Positions 1-11,343 of a stretch of DNA of 64,000 bases are shown piece after piece. The notes under the pieces are model-generated. The model saw only the letters and a list, made by a program, of their open reading frames with translations, was not told the origin of the DNA and ran no database searches. This DNA is from Hemicordylus capensis. Lineage: Eukaryota; Chordata; Lepidosauria; Squamata; Cordylidae. Position 1 is the first letter of the stretch; the number at the start of each line of letters is the position of its first letter. The stretch is from assembly GCF_027244095.1 (NCBI RefSeq), contig NC_069661.1, positions 118,674,001 to 118,738,000 of the forward strand, given 5' to 3'. A program made the position numbers and the translations under genes.

Positions 1-394
1 ACTATACTATACTAAAACTAGACATAAGAGAGCCAAAACAGGCAATATGACCAACACCTTGAAAATTCCTCTGCTCCTTTATCCAAGCAATTTAAGAAAC
101 ATTTTTCTACATAAGATATGCACATCAGGAATGAGGATACAGTATAAGCAGTTACAAGCAGCAGAAATGGATAAGAGAAGTGCAGTCTAGCTTTTTACTA
201 GTGACTAATTGATTAGCCAGCAGGAACCACTTTATAAGAGTCAAATCTTTCCATTTCTGCAAAGTAACCAAGCTAGCTTCTGCTTGCTGTTATGCCACCC
301 ACTCATCAAGAAAGCCTGTGTGCAGGCAGGCAGGCCCTGCTAGTGAGGAGGATGAGCTGCTGCCATGTGCTGTACATTGATTGTGCCATCTAAG
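1..394. other. Unassigned DNA
   Basis: No coding pattern or recognised repeat was seen. The stretch is AT-rich single-copy-looking sequence leading into a trinucleotide microsatellite. Confidence 0.4.
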
Positions 395-438
395 TAGTAG
401 TAGTAGTAGTAGTAATAATAATAATAATAATAATAATA

Positions 439-472
<34 letters not shown>
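395..472. repeat. (TAG)n(TAA)n(TTA)n microsatellite
   Basis: A run of TAG, then TAA, then TTA triplets. The TAA and TTA halves are complementary, so the tract can fold on itself. It directly precedes the 5' end of an R4/Dong LINE. Dong-type elements are known to insert in TAA repeats, so this is a plausible target tract. Confidence 0.95.
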
Positions 473-474
<2 letters not shown>

Positions 475-3400
475 CCCCCAGTGAGGCACTACCTTGGCGT
501 GGTTGTGGGGCTTGTGTGCTCTGAGGAAGGTGAGAGCTATGCCAGAGGTCCAACCATACTGGAAAGGTCTCACCAGAGGAGCCAGACAAAGAGTGCCTCT
601 CCCATCAACAATATGGTGAGACGTAACTTTAATAAATCTATACCGGATTGGTCGTCGCCCGGGTCAACAAGGACCACGCCAGGTGCTATAGTCCCTGGAC
701 ATCTGGTGGCAAGTGGGCAACAGGACAGGATCTTCAGTTGAGCAACCAGGGCTGGAGACAGCAAAGTTACTGGAAGAAACGTTGCTTAACCGAAAAAAAA
801 TACGAAAAATGCCAACAAGGAAATAATGATCTGCTATTACAAGTCTAGTCCAACTAGAAGAGGTTATTTAAAAAGAATGTACCAAATTTGGAAAGAGAAG
901 CATCCAGATACAAAAATAACAGAACAAAGGCTAGCAGACCAGAGAAGATACATAATAAGAAATAAAGTATTCACAGGAGTTGAGCTGGAAGAACTGCAAA
1001 GAGCAACACAGGCTAAAGATATGGAAGAAGAATTACCACCAATTGAAGAAGTTGCTCAGGCGCAGGTGGAGGAGCTGTTGGAAACCGAGGATGCCACTGT
1101 TACTGAACTGTTTCAAAATCAAAACCAGGCAACCACCCCTTTGCCTTCACCTCAAAAACACAAATGCTGTTTAACAGAAAAGCAACAAGAACTAAAGCAA
1201 AAAATAACTGAGCACATGAACCAAACAACCACCAGGGTTCGACTTCCAGCTCTAAAAACAGTTGCCAAAAAACAACTCACTCAGGCATTAAAAGATGTCA
1301 ATGTTGCACTTGCAGAGAAAACAACCAAGAATTAGCAAGAAACAAACCAACTAATGTACAGTGCAGCAACAATAACAACACAAGAGCTCGGATATAAGAT
1401 CAGTGGACCTGTAAAAAAAGAAAGCAGTACATCACCTAAATGGAAGATTAGATTAGAAAATAAAATCTCCAGGCTTAGATCAGATGCTAGTAAATTGAAA
1501 GATATGAAAGACCAGAAGCTGAAGAATGAAAACACCAAACAGTATCTGATCCAAAAATACCACCTCGATTCAAGGAAAATTAGAGAAGTTCTGGAAATAA
1601 TAAAGCAGCAAATAACAGCAGTGTCAAAGAAGATTAGCAGGTATGAAGCCAGAATTACACAACACAGGCAGAATCTCCAATTCCAGTCGAATCAGAGGTG
1701 TGTCTACCAAAGCATAGAAGGAGAAACTGCAAGAAACCTAGAAACACCAAATAAAGAAGAAACAGTGCAATTCTGGGGGAAATTATGGGACAATCCAATA
1801 GATTATAATAAAAAAGCAGGCTGGATGAAAGAGGTCAAAAAATGTAACCAACAAATGCAAGATCTAATAATAACACCAGAATTAATAAGTGAAAGAGCAA
1901 AGAAAATTAAAAATTGGACTGCGCCAAGCGACGATGAACTGCATGGCTTTTGGCTTAAACGCCTAACAAGCCTTCATAAACAACTATCAAAACAGTTCAA
2001 TCACATTTTGCAAGGAGGTGATATTGAACAATGGCTGACAACAGGGAAAACTCATCTCATAATGAAAGATCCAACAAAAGGTGCAGTTCCAAGTAATTAT
2101 AGACCGATAACCTGCCTGCCAACTATGTTCAAATTATTAACTGGAATAATAGCAGATGAAGTGATGCAACACTTATTAACTAACAAACAGCTTCCAGTTG
2201 AACAGAAAGGAAATTGCCCTAACACCAGAGGCACAAAAGACCAGCTGCTGATTGACAAAATGATTTTAGAAAATTGCAAGAGAAGAAAAACCAATCTAAG
2301 TGTTGCATGGATTGACTACAAGAAAGCATTTGATTCATTGCCTCACACATGGATACTAAAATGTTTAGAAACAACTGGGGTCAGCAAAAACATTCAGATA
2401 TTTATTTTAAAAAGCAATGAGCATGTGGAGTACACAGTTAACAATCAATGGCGAGACACTTGGACAGGTTAGCATTAGAAGAGGCATTTTCCAAGGGGAC
2501 TCAGTATCCCCTCTGTTGTTTGTAATCGCCATGACCCCACTTTCACAAATACTAAACAAAACAGCCCTCGGATACCAAACATCTAAAACATCAAGTCAAA
2601 TCAACCATCTGCTGTACATGGACGATCTGAAGTTGTATGGAAAGTCCCAGTCAGAAATCGAATCACTGCTAAACACTGTCCGTATATTCAGTAGCGATAT
2701 AGCCATGGAGTTTGGACTAGAAAAGTGTGCTGCATTAATAATGAACAGAGGAAAAATAAGAAAAACAGAAGGAATAGAACTACCCAATGGAAGCAACATC
2801 AAGAACCTGGAAGAGAAAGAACATTATAAATACTTGGGCATTCTCCAGGCTGATAACATCGCACACACTGAAGTTAAAAGAAAAATTGGAAGTGAATACA
2901 TCAGGAGAGTTAGAAAAATCCTCAAGTCCAAACTCAATGGCGGGAACACCATACAAGCCATAAACACCTGGGCTATACCTGTTATCAGATACACTGCAGG
3001 AATAATAGACTGGGCCCAGGCAGAGCTAGAGATGCTAGATTGTAAGACCAGGAAAATCATGACCATCAATCATGCTCTGCACCCCCGCAGTGATGTCGAT
3101 AGGCTATACCTCCCTCGCAGCTGAGGTGGAAGAGGAATGCTGCAAGTCCATCAAACATTAGAGGAGGAGAAAAGAGGCCTTGAAGAATATATAAAGGACA
3201 GTGAAGAAGATACACTTCAAATGGTCAATAACACGAAACTATTCAACACCAATGAAAGAAAGCAGGCCTACAAGAAAGAACAAGTCAAGAACCGAGCAGA
3301 AAAATGGAGAAATAAGCCACTGCATGGTCAATATTTGCACAATATAAGTGGAAAATCAGACATCACCAAGACCTGGCAATGGCTTAAGAATGGCAACCTG

Positions 3401-4195
3401 AAGGAAGAAACAGAGGGTTTAATACTGGCTGCACAAGAACAGGCACCAAGAACGAATGCAATAAAAGCAAAAGTAGAAAAGTCAACAACAAACAGCAAGT
3501 GCCACCTTTGTAAAGAAGCAGAAGAAACAGTGGACCACCTAATCAGCTGTTGTAAAAAGATCGCACAGACTGACTACAAACAAAGGCATGACAAGGTAGC
3601 AGGGATGATACACTGGAACATCTGCAAAAAATACAAGCTACCTGTAGCCAAAAATTGGTGAGACCAAAAAATTGAAAAAGTTGTAGAAAATGGAGATGCA
3701 AAAATATTATGTGACTTTCAACTGCAAACAGGCAAACATCTGCCACACAATACACCAGATATAACTGTAGTCAAGAAGAAAGAAGAACAAGTTAAAATAT
3801 AGCAATACCAGGTGAAAACATAGCAATACCAGGTGAAAGCAGAATAGAAGAAAAAGAAATAGAAAAAATAACAAAGTACAAGGATTTACAAATTGAAATT
3901 GAAAGGCTGTGGCAGAAGAAAACCAAAATAATCCCAGTACTAACTAGCACCCTAGGTGCAATTCCAAAACCACTTGAAGAGCACCTCAACACCATAGGGG
4001 CCACAGAAATCACCATCAGCCAATTACAAAAAGCAACTTTACTGGGAACATCCTATATTTTGCGACGATATCTGTAATAATAACAATATTGATAATAAAA
4101 TTCAGCCATCCCAGGTCCTTGGGAAGGACTCGATGTCTGGATAAAACAAACCAGTCAATAACACCTTTCTGACTGTGTAAACAAGAAATAATAAT
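473..4195 (+). mobile_element. R4/Dong-clade LINE, near full length (copy 1)
   Basis: Non-LTR retrotransposon of the R4/Dong type, which carries one long ORF with a central reverse transcriptase and a C-terminal restriction-like endonuclease instead of an AP endonuclease. It begins after a TAA/TTA microsatellite and ends in a short AATAATAAT tail. The 3'UTR (about 4,080-4,195) matches that of the second copy ending near 59,845, including the shared words cagccatcccaggtccttgg and ggaaggactcgatgtctgg. The 5' leader before 826 has no clear ORF. Clade assignment rests on protein motifs and the tail, not on a database search. Confidence 0.85.
826..3787 (+). pseudogene. R4/Dong polyprotein (RT plus restriction-like endonuclease), broken
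   Basis: The reading runs through four pieces. 826-1335 and 1354-2472 share one frame and are parted by a TAG at 1333. The frame then shifts near 2,410 into 2417-3124, and a TGA at 3,122 parts this from 3137-3661, where another TGA falls at 3,659. In the copy at 57.9-59.7 kb both TGA sites are sense codons (Ser and Trp). The RT is seen as NYRPITCLP (about 2,095), WIDYKKAFDSLPH (about 2,310), FQGDSVSPLLF (about 2,490) and the catalytic YMDD (about 2,617). A zinc knuckle CHLCKEAEETVDHLISC lies at about 3,500-3,550, followed by PDITVVKKKE (about 3,750), which fits the PD-(D/E)xK endonuclease. About four lesions; not functional as it stands. Confidence 0.85.
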
Positions 4196-4933
4196 AGAAA
4201 ATTACTAAAATGTTAGGTAGGAGTCTGTTGCTTCGAAACTGACCCTGTTCACTATGGCTCTCCTGTGTGATATGACACTCCCTCCCCATTGCTACTGTCA
4301 CTGCTCATTTGCTCAAGCAGGTGTGGAAGCCAGTAATTGGTGATAGTGCCAAGGCACCAGTGGTAGGTTGGGGACAGCGGTGTGCTCAGCTGTTTTGTCT
4401 CAACAGTTGCTGAAGAATGTGGACTCCTGACCTTCCCTGTCCACGTCCAATACTATGTATCCTATATCACATCAGTCTTGCAAATTGAGGGAAAATTCTG
4501 GTTCTAGGACACCTTGTAGAGCAAGGTTTTATGCCATTATGAAATGTTCTCCTACATAAAGCCCTAGATTAGTTCTTATATATATGGCCACTGAAAAGGG
4601 GTGTGTGTGTGTTCATCTTCCACAAATGAAAGTCGACAGAGTTGGGACTGCTGCTGTGACTACTGAGAGAAGCTACCTAAGGGCTCATCTCCCAAGAAGA
4701 ATACTTGTCATTTAATTTTTTTAACCTATTGGATGGGCAGTGAGGAGAGAAGCTAGACTGTGCTCAAATTCACCAGGCAGCCAGTCTGCTTCCAGGAGTA
4801 GGTAGTGTGGCTGAAGAGGCTCAGGGCCTTATCAATGGCAAAATGGTTTTGATTATCAATTCCAGCAGTCAAGATTGAGAATCCACTCCAGTCAATCATG
4901 TACAGTACAGGGAAATGCAAAGTGCATGCTGGG
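4196..4933. other. Unassigned DNA
   Basis: No gene, no recognised repeat and no coding pattern was found between the R4/Dong 3' tail and a small MITE. Confidence 0.4.
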
Positions 4934-4935
4934 CA

Positions 4936-5037
4936 GGGATGTGCACAAATCGCGATCCATACTTGCTCTCCTCCCTTTTAAATGTGCTGAGGCTGTGCTG
5001 CAAATCACTGTTTGAATCATGATTCATGCACATCCTT
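4936..5037. mobile_element. Short hAT-like MITE (GGATGTGCA ends)
   Basis: About 100 bp with inverted ends: gggatgtgcacaaatc at the left and gattcatgcacatcctt at the right. The GGATGTGCA end type recurs at 5.58, 25.5 and 63.94 kb. No clean 8-bp target duplication was found, so the hAT assignment rests on end similarity only. Confidence 0.55.
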
Positions 5038-5039
5038 AA

Positions 5040-5573
5040 CGCTGGGTGAGGATCTCAGAGCATCCCACCATACACTTTTGTAGGAAGCAGAAAAGGACAG
5101 AAAAGAAAAAACTCAGCTGAATGTTAAATAAATTTCTCAGCAGTTTTACTGTGCATATTTCACAACAGAATTCTTTGTTAATAAAAGACAGCTTTAATCA
5201 TTAATCAGGACAGCTTTTCTATAATTAATTGATATGAGTAAGAATTGCATTGAATGAGTTTCCCATAAAACATGTCATTCTTGACACAGAGGGGTTTTCC
5301 AGGTAGCTGCTCCCTGCAGCAATGACAGCACTAAATAGGAAAGCGTGGGAAAGAAGGAATATCACACAGAAGAGGGAGAGTAATGTTCTGCTTAACATTA
5401 CACAGAATAGAAGAGTCACAGTGAATGGGCATTTTCAAAGCCCCAGCCTAATATAGTTATTAAGGGGAGAGGAACTGTCTGTAGCGTTTCCCATTCACGA
5501 AAGTGGGGATAAATAAATTCTGCAAGTGCAACTGCTGGTTCCCTAGTAGTGGTGTCACCACTACTTCTGAGTA
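5040..5573. other. Unassigned DNA
   Basis: AT-rich sequence without a recognised gene or repeat. Confidence 0.4.
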
Positions 5574-5612
5574 GGAATGTGCAAACAGATTCGAACTCAA
5601 ACTGGTTCAGTT

Positions 5613-5719
5613 TGAAGGTTCGAACTTGGACCAAACAGGGCATTGCATTGGTAATGCCCGTCCAAGTTCGCAGCAAGACTGGCATTGCCAATGCAATGCC
5701 CTGTTTGGTCTGAGTTCGA
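5613..5719. repeat. Subterminal inverted repeat of the hAT element
   Basis: Arms 5,630-5,651 and 5,688-5,709 are perfect 22-bp reverse complements (accaaacagggcattgcatt...). The pairing extends outward to ttcgaa at both sides with two mismatches. The loop is 36 bp. Such subterminal palindromes are common transposase-binding regions in hAT elements, but binding here is inference. Confidence 0.85.
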
Positions 5720-5973
5720 ACCGATCGAGTCAGGTTCAGTTCGTGCCTGTTCAAGCCGGTTCAACGGTTCTAGAGGCCATTTTAGATATTGTCCTCCATT
5801 TTGTGTGACTTGTGTTGCTTGGTTTCATTGGTTGAGCTCTTGCTTTCCTGATTGGCCAGATGAGTCTGGCTCTCTGGTAGGCACTGCACTGTGCCAGTCC
5901 TTGAGAACTGGCACTCTGTTGGCCAGGGGGGAGAGCAAAGGTGGGGGCTCCCAAAGGAGGGAGTTTCAAATCC

Positions 5974-5982
5974 TATTTAAAG
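5974..5982 (+). promoter_or_regulatory. Possible TATA box of the hAT transposase
   Basis: tatttaaag lies about 400 bp inside the left end, ahead of a CT-rich leader. A consensus splice donor (gtaagt) follows at 6,650-6,655, hinting at a spliced leader before the transposase exon. No independent support. Confidence 0.25.
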
Positions 5983-7289
5983 CTAAGCCTCTAGCCTAGC
6001 AAAATTACTCTGGCTGCAGTCTTTCTTGGCTTCCTTCTGGCTTGCTGCTGCTACTGCTGGTGTGGTGAGAGTCTGCCTGGCAGACTGCTGTATTTTTTGT
6101 TCTCAATCTTCCCTTCTGCCTGTCCCCCACTTCTTTAAAGCTCCCCCCCCCCGGTGTGAATGTGTGTGTCTGTTTGTTCTGCTGCTTTTATTTCCCCCCC
6201 TGAGTGAGTGTCTGTCTTTCTCTCTCCCCTCTCCTCTGGGCCGGGGGGCCCAGGTTCTTTGACCTGAGGCCTCTCTCTGTCCCATTTCCCTAACTCAGTC
6301 CCCACTTCCCCCCACCTTTTTTGCTTTTGTGCTGGCTGCTGCTTTAAAATCTGTTGGCTGAGTTGAGAGCCTCCTACTCAGCTCAGCAGCCACTACCAGT
6401 TATTTTTATTTTATTCTGGGTTACTTGGGGGTCCTCCCCCCTTATTTTCTCTGGAGCAGGTGCTTTTCTTTGTTAATCCTTTTCTTGCTATGCTTAGCAC
6501 ACTGCCTGCTCCAGAGTCCAGCACCTCTGTCCTCCCCTTTTCTTCCCTCCCCTCCCCCACCCCGCACTTTGCCAGCCTGCCACTGGTCTGGAATTCCTTC
6601 TTTTTTCTCTTGACCAGTTTGTGGGGCAGAAGATCTCCAGGACAAGGGGGTAAGTGATTACTTTTTATTGGCCCCTTTATCCCCTTTAGTGTTCCTTAAA
6701 TAGGGCCTCACCAAAATAGTTTAGGTGTGGGGAAGTATATTTTCTGAGTTTTTTCTTTACAGGTTGTTTCTTGTTTTCATAGATTCCCCCTTAGTTGCCA
6801 CCCCCCATTATGTACTTTATTGTATTGTTTTTTATTGTATTGTATTGTTGTGGGTGGAGTGGATGGGTAGGTTTGTTTTTAAAAGGGTTTTCTTTATATA
6901 GGGGTTTTGTGTTGTTGTTTTTAAAGCCCCCCCCCTCAAAATAGGGGTTGTTTTTTAAAAAGAAATTTTTTATAGAGCCTGGCGATGTGGGGGACTCTCC
7001 TGCCAGGGAAGCTTCTTCCGTGGGGAGTGGGGTGGGGTGGAGGGCAGGGGCTTGTCAGTGCAGCCAGATTTTCCCTCCCTCTTGCGGCCCCTCCAATGCT
7101 CCTCTCACCACTCAGTGGGGGCCCACCTGATGATGCCAAGGTCGTGGCAGAGTCCAGTGCTGGGTCCTCCCAGTCTAGCACCGAAGGTGAAGGGTCTGCT
7201 GCTGAGGTGGAGAGAGCGGCCCCATGTCCAGTGAAGTTGGGCCCTTCTTCTTCCATGCAGGATGGAAGGGGGGTGGGTGATGGCAGCTA

Positions 7290-9527
7290 ATGAGCACCAG
7301 CAGCCCTCCAGGTCCGCTATCACCCAAGAGGCCCAGGATGGCAACCAGGGTATCAGAAACCACCCAGAGCAGTGATGTTTGGTGGCATTTTGGGGTCCCT
7401 CAAGATGCTCCAACTGCTGCTCGCTCTGTCCACACCAGGGCACAGGTCAGTCGGGGTGAGGATGCTAAGCATCTGGGGATGACCTCCATGTGGCAACACA
7501 TGAGACAGCATCACCTGGATCTCCTTGACTCCACCGGCAGTGCTAGAGCACCTCGTGTGCCTGCGACTAGCATTGACAAGGGCAGTGCACCAGGTTCCAT
7601 GAAGCAGGGCATGCTGCCAGTCAAGCAGTGGACGTAGTCGTCGGGCAAGAAGTGCCCTGGTCATGTGGACCCATATCTCCTCACCCGTCTCATGGGGGAA
7701 ATGATGGCCACTGACAACCAGCCTTTCCAGGTGGTCGAGAACTCAGGCTTCCACCGGATACTCCAGCTGCTAGCACCCGACTAACAGTGTCAGTGGGATG
7801 CACGCTGCTTTCCTGACCCTGACTGCCTACTGGTGAGGTCCGGAAAGAGCAGGGATCTCCGGTGCTGCCTTTGGCTCCAGCGTGTCTCACACCGCATTTC
7901 GGCACAGGTGGGCCATCTTGCACACCAAGGAGGAGGTGGCAGCCATACTTGGCCACCAAATTCAGGAGTTGATAGGCGGGTTGCCACACCTCACCTGGGG
8001 CTTCATTGTGACAGACAATGGCTCCAATGTACTGGCAGCGGTAGAGTTGGATAACTTCATTGAGGAGAGGTCTATCATCGGCTACTAGTTGGAGGGCTAT
8101 AGGCCACCTCCAGCCTCAAAGGCAGGATGCTTCTGAGTACCAGTTGCAGGAGAGTAACAGCAGGAGAGAGGGCATGTCCTCAACTCCTGCCTGTAGCTTC
8201 CAACAGCATCTGATGGGCCACTGTGTGAAATAGTATGCTGGACTAGATGGGCCTTGGGCCTGATCCAGCAAGGCTGTTCTTATGTTCTTATGCTCTTAGT
8301 CAGTGTTGGAGTGTGTGAATATCCACTGTATGGCACACATGCTCCACCTGACTGTCAGGGATGCCCTTGGCCTCAAGGAGGCGAAGGCGTCCAGGGAATA
8401 TGGCCGCCCTATGGTAGGTACTGATGCTGCCATGGCTGCGCTTGTGGAGAAGTCCTGCAAGATTGAAGCCCACTTCCACTTGAATAGAAGTCCAGGCTCC
8501 TGCTTCATGAGCGGCAGCATGTCAATGGGCTTCCATAACATCTCATCCTCATGAATGTAGATACCCACTGGAGCAGGCGGTGGCCCTCAACGACCTGGCA
8601 AGGAACAAGCCCTTGGGCATGTGTGACCTATCCAGCTTGGAGTGCAAGCTCATGTCTGAGATGGTGTTGGCACTCGAGCCCTTCCTGTTTGCCATGAAGA
8701 GCTTGTGTGTCAACACCACTTCTCTGAGCCAAGCCATGCCCACAGCTCTCCTCCTAGAGAAGCTGATGGGTGAACTCTGGAGTTCGTTGACCATGTCAGA
8801 GGGGCATGCTCTGACTGGAAGGCTGAGGGCCAGGTCTGTTGACAGGCTGGTCGATGAGTTGGGTGAGGAGTATGTCTTGGCTTGTTTCTGTGACCCAACC
8901 ATCAAGGGCAATGTCATTTGCGCAGATGACTTGCCCAGGTGGAGGGACCTCCTGGTCGATAGGGAAGAGGGGGTCATTAGGACCAGCAGAGACCAAGAGG
9001 GTGGTGGTGCGCCCCCCGAGCATATGCAACCCACACCCAGCAGCAGCAGTTTGGGCGACCCTTCAACTCCCACCCCTTCTTCTTCCTGGTCCAGCAGCGC
9101 AGCATCCCAGGCAGCAGCACCAACACAGCAGGCAGTTCCTCCTGCTAAATCAGCTCAGTGGTTTAAGTGGGTGTGCCTTGGCACCTTGCCTGGTTTGCAG
9201 CAGGCTTGGCCTACCAGGCCCACCAGTATTGCGCAATGCATTGCCCAGTACTTGGAGGAGCCTGTGGAGGAAGACCCAGAAATGGACCTCACGCAGTTCT
9301 AGGCAACCCACCATCAAGTCTGGCCAGACCTGGTGGTGGTTGCTTTGCGCCTCCTCTCCTGCCCGCCAACCAGTGTCCAGAGTGAGTGGGTGTTTTCACG
9401 TGCTGGCGATATGGTAGCACCTGCTCAGTCCCGGTTGGACCCTGGCTTGGTCGAGCAGCTGATTTTCCTCAAGGTTAACCTCCCCCTGCTGTGCTACCCC
9501 GAGCTGGAGGTTGAGCTGGGCGAGTGA
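7290..9527 (+). pseudogene. hAT transposase (BED finger, hATC domain), broken
   Basis: Pieces in several frames match the hAT order. 7,290-7,637 contains SSDVWWHFG and TSMWQHMRQHH, typical of a BED finger, but where paired Cys are expected the sequence reads ARSVHTR, so the zinc site is lost. 7,882-8,088 holds VTDNGSNVLAAV and 8,303-8,400 holds CMAHMLHLTVRDAL, the catalytic-core motifs. 8,580-9,302 is a 240-residue open stretch with an insertion-domain-like Ser/Pro-rich tail. 9,333-9,527 holds SEWVFSRAGDMVAPAQSRL and VEQLIFLKVNLPLL, the dimerisation region. Stops and frame changes occur especially at 7,640-7,880, and a LINE fragment splits the core. Not functional. Confidence 0.8.
8048..8298 (+). 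mobile_element. L2/CR1-like LINE 3' end inserted in the hAT transposase
   Basis: Matches the 3' end of the LINE at 35.8-36.8 kb: ggctactag, ccacctccagcctca, gggccactgtgtgaaa, gatccagca, and a terminal gttcttatgttctta tail. It is 5' truncated and carries no ORF. Its position inside the transposase core shows it arrived after the hAT. Confidence 0.8.
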
Positions 9528-9830
9528 TTGGCCCATGGTTGACCCATGGTGCCGGTCACCTGCCCGGCAGCAGCTTCCACTCATCCCTACCCTCCCCCCT
9601 TCCTCCTTCAGCCATGCCACGTCGCAATGTGCCCTCTAGTGCTGTGACTTGGCAACTGGATACACCTCCCCACTGGCGTAACCCGATGCTGAACTAGCTC
9701 CTGGTTCCACCTGACCACAGCACTTGGGGGGCCATGGGCACACACACAGACACTAGATGGTTTCTGCCAGTGTGGCACTGTGTAGGTGTGTAAATATGTT
9801 GATGTGTGTTGTATTGCTTGCTGTTGTACA

Positions 9831-9966
9831 TAGTTGACTTGTGGGGGGAGGGCAGTGGGACTGCCAAAATGTATATTTGTAAATATTTCAGTGTGTGCTT
9901 GTGTAGATAGAAGTGTTATGTGTGCATATGTGTGTGAGAGTGTGTGCGTGGATGGAGGTTTCTTCT

Positions 9967-10013
<47 letters not shown>

Positions 10014-10699
10014 TGGATGTTGTCAGTAGTAGTAGTAGAGGTTATTCCTTTCCTTTCTGTAGATAGTGTTTTTTGTTTGGTTTATGTAGATAGATAGTTG
10101 CTGTTGGTGTAAATATTACTGTATAGCTGCTGTACAGATGAATTTGTATATATACTTGGGTGTATATATGTATTTGTTAATTGTTTTTATTAATTGTGCC
10201 CTCCCCTCTTTCCCCTCTCCAGTTTGGTTCTGCTGACATTCACGCAAACACACAAACCAGACACGCATGCACCAGCCATGATGAGTAGGTGGTCTCCCAC
10301 CACACCACGTCGTGTGTGGCCTCCACTGACCCGCCTCTGAGCCGGACTTTCCTATCTCTTTGATTTTTTCAGAGCCTCCTTCTCTTTCCCCTCTTCTAGC
10401 TAGCAGCACACACACGCACACACCAAACGCAAACACGCATGGACACCACTGATGACTATATGTGATCTGGTGCCACCATGTGCCAGCAAAGATGTGGTGG
10501 ACCAGACACTCTGAGGCGTTTCTTTCCCCACAGGCAAAACACATGCATTGCACATGAAGAGAAGAGCAGAAGAACCAGGTGCATGGTGTGTGTTACTTTA
10601 AGTTCTCCTTCAGTGTGTTGGTGTGGTTTTGCCTTGCCTCTCTTTCTTTGCAGTTTGCATACCGGGTTCCTTAAAATAAATAAATAAATATATATATCA
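9831..10699. other. Low-complexity flank with TG repeat
   Basis: Possibly the 3' untranslated part of the hAT element. It holds a long TG tract, ACACAC-rich and CT-rich stretches and an AATAAATAAATA run near 10,675. No terminal inverted repeat and no coding pattern were found. Confidence 0.4.
9968..10012. repeat. (TG)n microsatellite
   Basis: About 22 uninterrupted TG units. Confidence 0.97.
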
Positions 10700-11084
10700 G
10701 AATTGCAATTGCAGTTACTCAAGGAAGAACAACTTTATGTCTCAGTGCATTGATACTCAGGACCTCAGAGCAATGGAGAGGTGCAGAGGTAGAGGACAAA
10801 CCTTCTCCTCTAGGGTTGCTAGGTCCAGATGGCAAAAATAGTTGAAATCCATCACCAAAGCAGTGGAAATAGTGGGTGCTATTCACCAGTAAAGTCTACA
10901 AGAACTCTCCACTTTGTATAAAATGTGCATCTGTTGATTGGTATAATATATGCATATTTTGCATATTTGGACAAATCTGGTGCATTAGTAAGGGGGGGGG
11001 GAATGAAAGCTACCACACATGCCCACTTCTCAACAGGTCAAACACCCTTCTCTGGATCACAGAATCCCATTGGGACAAATGGTG
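10700..11084. other. Unassigned DNA
   Basis: No gene or clear repeat recognised. Confidence 0.4.
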
Positions 11085-11175
11085 CAAATAATTTATTTGT
11101 AAGTGGGGGAAAGGACCAGTCTGGCCTGCATTTGAATGGGAGACTACTTGTGAGCACTGTAAGATATTCCCCTTG
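11085..11175 (+). mobile_element. 5S rRNA-derived SINE fragment
   Basis: gcatttgaatgggagac followed by gtgagcactgtaagat resembles the 3' half of 5S rRNA (tacttggatgggagacc ... gtgctgtaggc). The same word set recurs in reverse orientation at 33.79-33.92 kb. It ends in attcccctt, where a tRNA-type SINE begins. Confidence 0.6.
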
Positions 11176-11343
11176 TAGCTCAGTGAAAGAGCATCTACTT
11201 TGCATGCAAAAGGTCCCAGGTTCACTCCCTAACAGCATCTCCAGGAAGGGCTGAGAGAAACTCCTATCTGAAACCTTGGAGAGCTGACTGAGCTAGATGG
11301 ACCAATAATCTGACTGAATAAGGCAGCTTCCTATGTTCCTATG
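11168..11343 (+). mobile_element. tRNA-derived SINE
   Basis: Box A-like tagctcagtgaaagagc and box B-like ggtcccaggttcactcc are spaced as in a tRNA promoter. The body includes gagctagatggaccaat and the tail is ggcagcttcctatgttccta. A related copy lies in reverse at 32.89-33.06 kb, and the same tail is seen at 20.58 kb. Confidence 0.75.

Larger units (their letters stand above)
5575..9830 (+). mobile_element. Autonomous-type hAT DNA transposon, degraded
   Basis: The left end reads taggaatgtgcaaacagattcg, the GGATGTGCA terminus type seen in smaller elements of this window. It is followed by a 22-bp perfect subterminal inverted repeat, a pyrimidine-rich leader with a possible TATA-like box and splice donor, and a transposase relic (7,290-9,527) with a BED-type finger, a hAT core and a C-terminal dimerisation region. 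An L2-type LINE 3' end is inserted in the transposase at about 8,048-8,298. The matching right terminal repeat was not found, so the 3' boundary is a guess placed after the transposase stop. Confidence 0.7.

Noticed and set aside
340-573. Minus-strand ORF of poly-Asn and poly-Tyr
   Set aside because: It is a translation of the TAA/TTA microsatellite.
6936-7443. Overlapping GC-rich ORFs on both strands
   Set aside because: They overlap in many frames with no domain, inside the hAT leader; compositional open frames.
9834-10097. ORF rich in Cys-Val repeats
   Set aside because: Translation of the TG microsatellite.
9831-10870. Right terminal repeat of the 5.6-kb hAT element
   Set aside because: No inverted copy of the left end was found in this range.
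11085-11175. A genuine 5S rRNA gene
   Set aside because: Only the 3' half is similar and it runs into a SINE.
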